The position numbers and the translations under genes were made by a program. Below the pieces are notes generated by a model. It was not told the origin of the DNA. It worked only from the letters and a program-made list of their open reading frames with translations, and did not search any database. From positions 4,427,175-4,491,174 of the forward strand of contig JABACO010000023.1 of the NCBI GenBank assembly GCA_013339895.1: DNA of 64,000 nucleotides. The letters are read 5' to 3'. Numbering within the stretch: the stretch's first letter is position 1; each line of letters begins with the position of its first letter. Below are positions 56,718 through 64,000 of this stretch, piece after piece. This DNA is from Ephydatia muelleri. Taxonomy: Eukaryota > Porifera > Demospongiae > Spongillida > Spongillidae.

Positions 56718-59135
56718 ATGGAGAAGTAACCGACAAGCACAAGTGCGAGGGAAGGAGTGACCTAATTTCGTTGTCCTGCAGAGAGAAATCAAGCAAACGA
56801 AAAAGAAAACACTCTCGGGATGTCAAGTCAGAGAGCACTACTACTTCAGGGGATTCTACAGATTCGGAATCAATAAGTGAAGGTGCTGCTGCTTAACAGA
56901 ATTTCATGCACATTAACATGAGGATGGGGTATAAAAGAGCAGTTGTGTATCGAATCTTTAGTAATGACTTTCTGAACAACGTTGCCAGGAGTGCTTTTAA
57001 ATACTTTTGTCGAATTATAAAGATCGGTTTGTTTGTTCTAGAAAAGATTTATGTTGAATATAGTATAGGTGAGATTTTGGTCAGTTGTCAAATATCATTT
57101 GCAAACAGGTTAATAAGAGCCATTACTTCTGTTGGAATTCATAAACCTAACATTTGTATTTACGTATCGCTTGACTACCATGCCAACAGCTACACTGTAG
57201 CTAACAGCTTTGAACCCGCCAAGCATGTGGGTATATGTCACACTCCATGAATCTCTTCACACGCATGACACCACTTTGCACCCCACTTGGAGCCATGCTG
57301 ACATCAGCATGGCTCCATTCCTGTTTTCATTCCTCTGTTGTGTGATTATCAAAGGTTGTGGAATGTTTTTTTGTTTTGTTTTTTTGACTATGTTTGTCAC
57401 TTGCATTGGAATCTCCCTCGCTTCCTAGACTCTGACAAAAAAAGACCAAAGAAGAGGTCACATGGCCACAAGAGGAAAGAGAAAGAAAAGTCAAAGAAAC
57501 ACAAGAGTAAGGAACGTGGCAAGAAGAGACCAAAGAAGAAAGGTTGGTCTAATTTTGCACTTCATGGTGTGCTTAATTTGTTCTTCTGCCTTCCCTTCCC
57601 CTTTGCCCCGCCGGATCCATCCAAATATTTTTATTCTATCCAAAGAGCGGATTTCGACTGAAGACTATTTCGTTAAAAGTGTTGAATTTAGAACATGGTT
57701 GGCAGAGGATGTAAGTGCTGTAGTGTATGTGTGGAGTTCTGCCTGTAGTGCTGTGGTGTATGTATGGAGCTCTGCCTGTAGTGTTGTGGTGCATGTATGG
57801 AGCTCTGCCCTGAAAGCCTGTAGTGCTGTGGTGCATGTGTGGAGCTCTGCCCTGAAAGCCTGTAGTGCTGTGGTGTATGTGTGGAGCTCTGCCCTGAAAG
57901 CCTGTAGTGCTGTGGTGCATGTATGGAGCTCTGCCTGTAGTGTGTGGTGTATGTATGGAGCTCTGCCCTGAAAGCCTGTAGTGCTGTAGTGTATGTGTGG
58001 AGCTCTGCCTGTAGTGTGTGGTGTATGTATGGAGCTCTGCCCTGAAAGCCTGTAGTGCTGTGGTGTATGTGTGGAGCTCTGCCCTGAAAGCCTGTAGTGC
58101 TGTGGTGTATGTGTGGAGCTCTGCCCTGAAAGCCTGTAGTGCTGTGGTGTATGTGTGGAGCTCTGCCCTGAAAGCCTGTAGTGCTGTGGTGCATGTGTGG
58201 AGCTCTGCCTGCCCTAAAAGCCTGTAGTGCTGTGGTGCTTGTATGGAGATCTGTCTGCCCTAAAAGCCTGTGCCATTCGTCCTCTCTCCCAGTCCGGTAC
58301 TTTCTTCAACAACCTGAGCTCAGAGGAGTCCAGGAAGTTGTTCAAGACGTTTGTGCAGAAGTGGAATGATGGCCTGCTAGACAAGGTGTGGTGTGTGTGT
58401 GTGTGTGGGGGGGGGGAGGCTACTGCAGTTTGCTACGTCACACCCATTTATACTGTCCAGTGCATTGTGTGTGTGTTTGTGTGTTCGTGTGTGTGTGTGT
58501 GTGTGTGTGTGTGTCTGTGTGTATGTGTGTATGTGTGTATGTGTGTGTGCATTAGACTCATTCCATCCACTGGTGTAGAACACTAATTAAAAATTAACAC
58601 CATTGCCACAAGTACACTGGAATTGAGTGACTACACCTATGGTCTTATCACCACATCCCTAGATGCATCCACATCAGGCCTATCTGCAAGTCTCAGTGGA
58701 ATTAGGGCTCTTGTGATAAACAAGAGGCTAAACCTATTCCCTGCCCACTACCACCACCAGTAAAAATGGGACCCCTTATTTAGTTAGGCGCTGTCACACC
58801 ACCCCCACACACACACACACACATACACATGTACACATAAATACACACACATATGCAACATAAACACACGCAAACAGAGATGCAGTGTACATGGCTTGAC
58901 AGGGGTTTGTTTCCCCACAGAAATTTTATCAGGAGGGGATGCTGAGTACAACATTGAAACATTCAGGACAGACTACCCATAAGTGGAATGTATGTGAGCT
59001 AACCTCCATATTGTCAACTGAACCCTTTTCACCCTTAAATCCAGTTTGCAGCAAATCTAGATAAAGGCCAGATGAGTACTGTGCGCAACAATGTATCGTC
59101 CTGGACCTCCACCTTGGAGAAGGGGAGTGAGGAGG

Positions 59136-59172
<37 letters not shown>

Positions 59173-60330
59173 CACCACTGTTCCTGTGGAGAGAGCCCCC
59201 CTCATTGGGCCAGTCAGAGGCCCTCCTGAAAGGCCAATTGGACCACCTGGGCCCACACATGTAGGCTGATACAACGTGTGATTGATTTGAGCTTAGTCGG
59301 AGATCCATGTGTACAGTTCTAGGTCTTTTCATTTGTGACAGTTCAGGCATGGTGGCAACCCTCTAACACTCCGCTCACCTCTTTATCCCCCTCCCTCACT
59401 CCTCCCCAGACATACCGACCAGACATCGGACCTGAAGAGGAAGAAGTAGAAATGGAGTCGGAAGGTCTGCGTAAGAAGAGAAAGGACTTGAGAAAGCACC
59501 AGGAAATGGTACGTTTGCCTGTAAAATAGAAATTCCCTCCTCATGTTGAGCTTTAGAATTTCAAAGTGCATTAGTGTATTTATAAATGCACTTTGGCAAA
59601 TCCTTCAGGTCCTCGATGAATTGTTGCCCAAGGCGACCGGGCGGGAAGCCATGATTGAAAAGAAGAGGGTTCGCGCTGAGAAGAAGAGAGACAGGGAGCT
59701 AAGTCCTGAAATCAAGGAGTCTGTCTTAATGGGCGGAGGGTGAGGTGTTCTGGAAGGCCTCGCAGAATGGTGCATATCTAGTTATAGTGCTTGTGTTTTT
59801 GTTTTGCTTTTTTCCTCCCTACGTGCAGAGGAGAAATTCAGCGGAGAATACAGGTTCGCCAGGAAGCAAGGTAAAGCATTAGGGGGACATGTGGGAAGTC
59901 AAAGCTTGCACCATTTCACAGATGCAAATCTACATATTGGCAAATTACAGTAGGAATGTAGCACTTAAGCCTGTAAATTCAATTCTAGATTATGTATGTT
60001 CCTGTAAAAAAATTGATTTTAAAGAACCTTCCTGTCTGCAGACTTTAAAGATATTAATTATGCTATTTCATAGAATTTGTATTCCTTCCTGTCTTCTAAA
60101 GATGTACTAATCTTGTGTTTTGCGTTACCATCCACTTTGCAAATGCCAAAACACAGAGAAAAGAAAGCAAGTGTCGCAGTGCAAAAGATTTCAGACTATC
60201 AAGCCAAAGAGAAGGCTCGTATGGAGGTCTGGTGTGGTCGGTACCTCTGCATACTACTTATTTGAACTGTACACTACAGGCACTTTTGGAAATGGCCAGA
60301 GCAAACAAGAAGGATGGCGCTATGTGGTAG
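56718..60330 (+). CDS. Lys-rich nuclear protein with SCI1-like domain
   Basis: Function in animals is not known to me. Twelve in-phase exons: 56718-56725, 56782-56882, 57429-57542, 57646-57710, 58293-58385, 58921-58989, 59045-59260, 59410-59508, 59609-59739, 59829-59870, 60157-60226, 60280-60330; 352 residues. Residues 1-74 are Lys/Arg/Ser-rich and suggest a nuclear or nucleolar protein. Residues about 75-150 read ERISTEDYFVKSVEFRTWL, FFNNLSSEESRKLFKTFV, KWNDG and FYQEG...THKWN, which follows the pattern I recall for plant STYLE CELL-CYCLE INHIBITOR 1. Exon 7 encodes 11 glutamines (residues 182-192). The C-terminal part is charged and helical with LDELLPKATGREAM, SVLMGGG, ISDYQAKEKARMEALLEMA. 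The ATG at 56718 sits in an 8-base coding exon with a weak donor (GTAACC), so the first two residues are the least certain. Confidence 0.7.
57713..58275. repeat. 42-bp minisatellite, about 13 copies
   Basis: Unit contains GTATGTGTGGAGCTCTGCCC and TGAAAGCCTGTAGTGCTGTG; shorter units lack the TGAAAGCC part. It begins at the donor of exon 57646-57710 and fills the intron. Confidence 0.93.
58386..58555. repeat. TG-rich tracts at a splice donor
   Basis: Starts GTGTGGTGTGTG at the donor of exon 58293-58385, with a second block at 58467-58552. Confidence 0.88.
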
Positions 60331-60838
60331 TAGCATCCAGCTGTGGACGCACACACATCTGCGCACACTAATTCATTGCACAGTGCATGTCCCCCTTTTA
60401 TAATTGTGACAGAGGTGCAATCTATATTCTCTTGCACACATATAGTTCTGGGATACAAACTCTTTTACAGAAAATAGTGTTTTGAAAGATGGGGTATTCT
60501 TGTAAAAGTGGATTGCTTTCTTCTGAACAGGAGTGTGCGAGGCATTCAGTATTATGTAATGCAGCTTAAGGAACAATTTTAAGCTTTAAAACATTTATAG
60601 CTAGATGTGTCTATTCATTCCATTCACAAGTACAAGCTGCAAATTATTCCAATTAACATGGTTGAGAAAAGATTCATTTCATATATAACCTGCTGCACAT
60701 ACATACTACACATGTACCAAAGCTAAAAAAATGAACAGTGAAACTTGCTTTTCCTTGTTCACTGCAAACCTACTTAACAGAAAACAAACACACAAAAAAC
60801 AACAACAATTTTATGTTACAAATTTCTTCAAGAGGAAA
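60331..60838. other. Intergenic, 3' flanks of the SCI1-like gene and ABI
   Basis: AT-rich, no repeat array, no supported coding sequence. It should hold both 3' UTRs. Confidence 0.55.
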
Positions 60839-62886
<2,048 letters not shown>

Positions 62887-62964
62887 CTGGAGGGAGGGGA
62901 GATCACACAGCAACTGATTGGAAGATGTAACAATCACATCCCCAAACATCACTACGTGTTTGTA

Positions 62965-63258
62965 GCACTATACACTACCACCATGTACAGCACCACTAGT
63001 ACACTACCACCATGTACAGCACCACTAGTACACTACCACCACCACTAGTGCACTACCACCATGTACAGCACCACTAGTACACTACCACCACCACTAGTGC
63101 ACTACCACCATGTACAGCACCACTAGTACACTACCACCATGTACAGCACCACTAGTACACTACCACCATGTACAGCACCACTAGTACACTACCACCATGT
63201 ACAGCACCACTAGTACACTACCACAATGTACAGCACCACTAGTACACTACCACCATTT
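62965..63258. repeat. 29-bp minisatellite, about 9 copies
   Basis: Unit contains ACTACCACCATGTACAGCAC and CACTAGTAC; a shortened variant lacks ATGTACAGC. Confidence 0.93.
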
Positions 63259-63502
63259 ACACTGACCACCCTCACTAACCAGAGCATAAAGACATCTACA
63301 CCACACACTGCACTAAAGTTATGTTGCTTGGCTTGTGTATACCACTAGCAATGGTTTTGTCATCTGATTAAAGCACACCATGTCTGGGAATGTGGCTGCC
63401 ATAAGCCTTATACACAACAAACGATGATGACCGCTTCCTAAGCATGCAGCTTTCATCAATCTACTCAGCCCTGCACCGGCAATCCCATGATGCACACACC
63501 TA

Positions 63503-63925
63503 CACTGCTCCCATGCCAAACTCCACCCACTTGCTGCTCACACACCAAGCCCCACCCATTCACTGCTCCCATGCCAAACTCCTCCCACTTGCTGCTCACA
63601 CACCAAGCCCCACCCATTCACTGCTCCCATGCCAAACTCCTCCCACTTGCTGCTCACACACCAAGCCCCACCCATTCACTGCTCCCATGCCAAACTCCTC
63701 CCACTTGCTGCTCACACACCAAGCCCCACCCATTCACTGCTCCCATGCCAAACTCCTCCCACTTGCTGCTCACACACCAAGCCCCACCCATTCACTGCTC
63801 CCATGCCAAACTCCTCCCACTTGCTGCTCACACACCAAGCCCCACCCATTCACTGCTCCCATGCCAAACTCCTCCCACTTGCTGCTCACACACCAAGCCC
63901 CACCCATTCACTGCTCCCTTGTCAA
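63503..63925. repeat. 58-bp minisatellite, about 7 copies
   Basis: Unit contains CTGCTCCCATGCCAAACTCC and CCCACTTGCTGCTCACACAC; copies are almost identical, suggesting recent expansion. Confidence 0.95.
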
Positions 63926-64000
63926 ACCACCCACCCATTTTCAAGCAAAGGGTCACCTCTACAGTACACCTACTCCCATACCTCCACTAAATAACCTCCA

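Larger units (their letters stand above)
62887..64000 (-). other. Intron of ABI, continuing past the window
   Basis: No exon was recognised upstream of the acceptor at 62887-62888. The intron is occupied by two minisatellites (listed separately) and about 250 bases of unique sequence. Confidence 0.6.

Overview
The window is a gene-dense stretch of nuclear DNA from an animal. Every protein gene is split by spliceosomal introns (GT-AG, plus one GC-AG), and the products are typical of metazoans: tomosyn, BLOC-1 subunit 3, a LATS/Warts kinase, an Abl-interactor and MEAF6, beside house-keeping factors. Small exons, mostly 50-1500 base introns, abundant (TG)n/(CA)n and dozens of private minisatellites, together with a gene order still shared with vertebrates, would suit an early-branching animal such as a sponge. 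That assignment is inference; the sequence does not name the species. No rRNA, tRNA, CRISPR array or intact transposon was recognised.

Twelve protein genes were modelled by hand by joining exons whose splice sites and reading phases agree. In order: (1) tomosyn/STXBP5, +, 5' end missing, 368-12983; (2) eIF1A, -, 14049-16786; (3) BLOC1S3, +, 16930-17728; (4) exportin-4 XPO4, -, 17823-40231; (5) NUP43, +, 40301-42317; (6) EEF1AKMT1, -, 42399-43642; (7) LATS kinase, +, 44153-47061; (8) NDUFAF4, -, 48278-51809; (9) MEAF6, +, 51887-53365; (10) CSTF2, -, 53684-56629; (11) a Lys-rich nuclear protein resembling plant STYLE CELL-CYCLE INHIBITOR 1, +, 56718-60330; (12) Abl-interactor (ABI), -, 5' end missing, 60839-62886 and beyond. 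Strands alternate without exception, giving five head-to-head pairs, four of them with only 69-143 bases between start codons, and six tail-to-tail pairs.

The introns carry most of the sequence. XPO4 alone spans 22 kb for 1153 codons, and its introns, like those of tomosyn, are filled by tandem arrays with units of 16-58 bases, each with its own unit sequence, and by dinucleotide tracts that often start or end exactly at a splice site. Nearly all very long open frames in the window (for example 641 codons at 25321-27246) are such arrays and not genes.

Functionally the genes cover vesicle fusion (tomosyn), lysosome-related organelle biogenesis (BLOC1S3), translation (eIF1A, EEF1AKMT1), nuclear transport (XPO4, NUP43), Hippo signalling (LATS), mitochondrial complex I assembly (NDUFAF4), chromatin acetylation (MEAF6), mRNA 3' processing (CSTF2) and actin regulation (ABI). 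They are not an operon-like functional set. The most informative signal is the block XPO4-NUP43-EEF1AKMT1-LATS: from memory, human XPO4 and EEF1AKMT1 lie beside LATS2 and human NUP43 beside LATS1, so the window looks like the unduplicated ancestral neighbourhood of both LATS loci.
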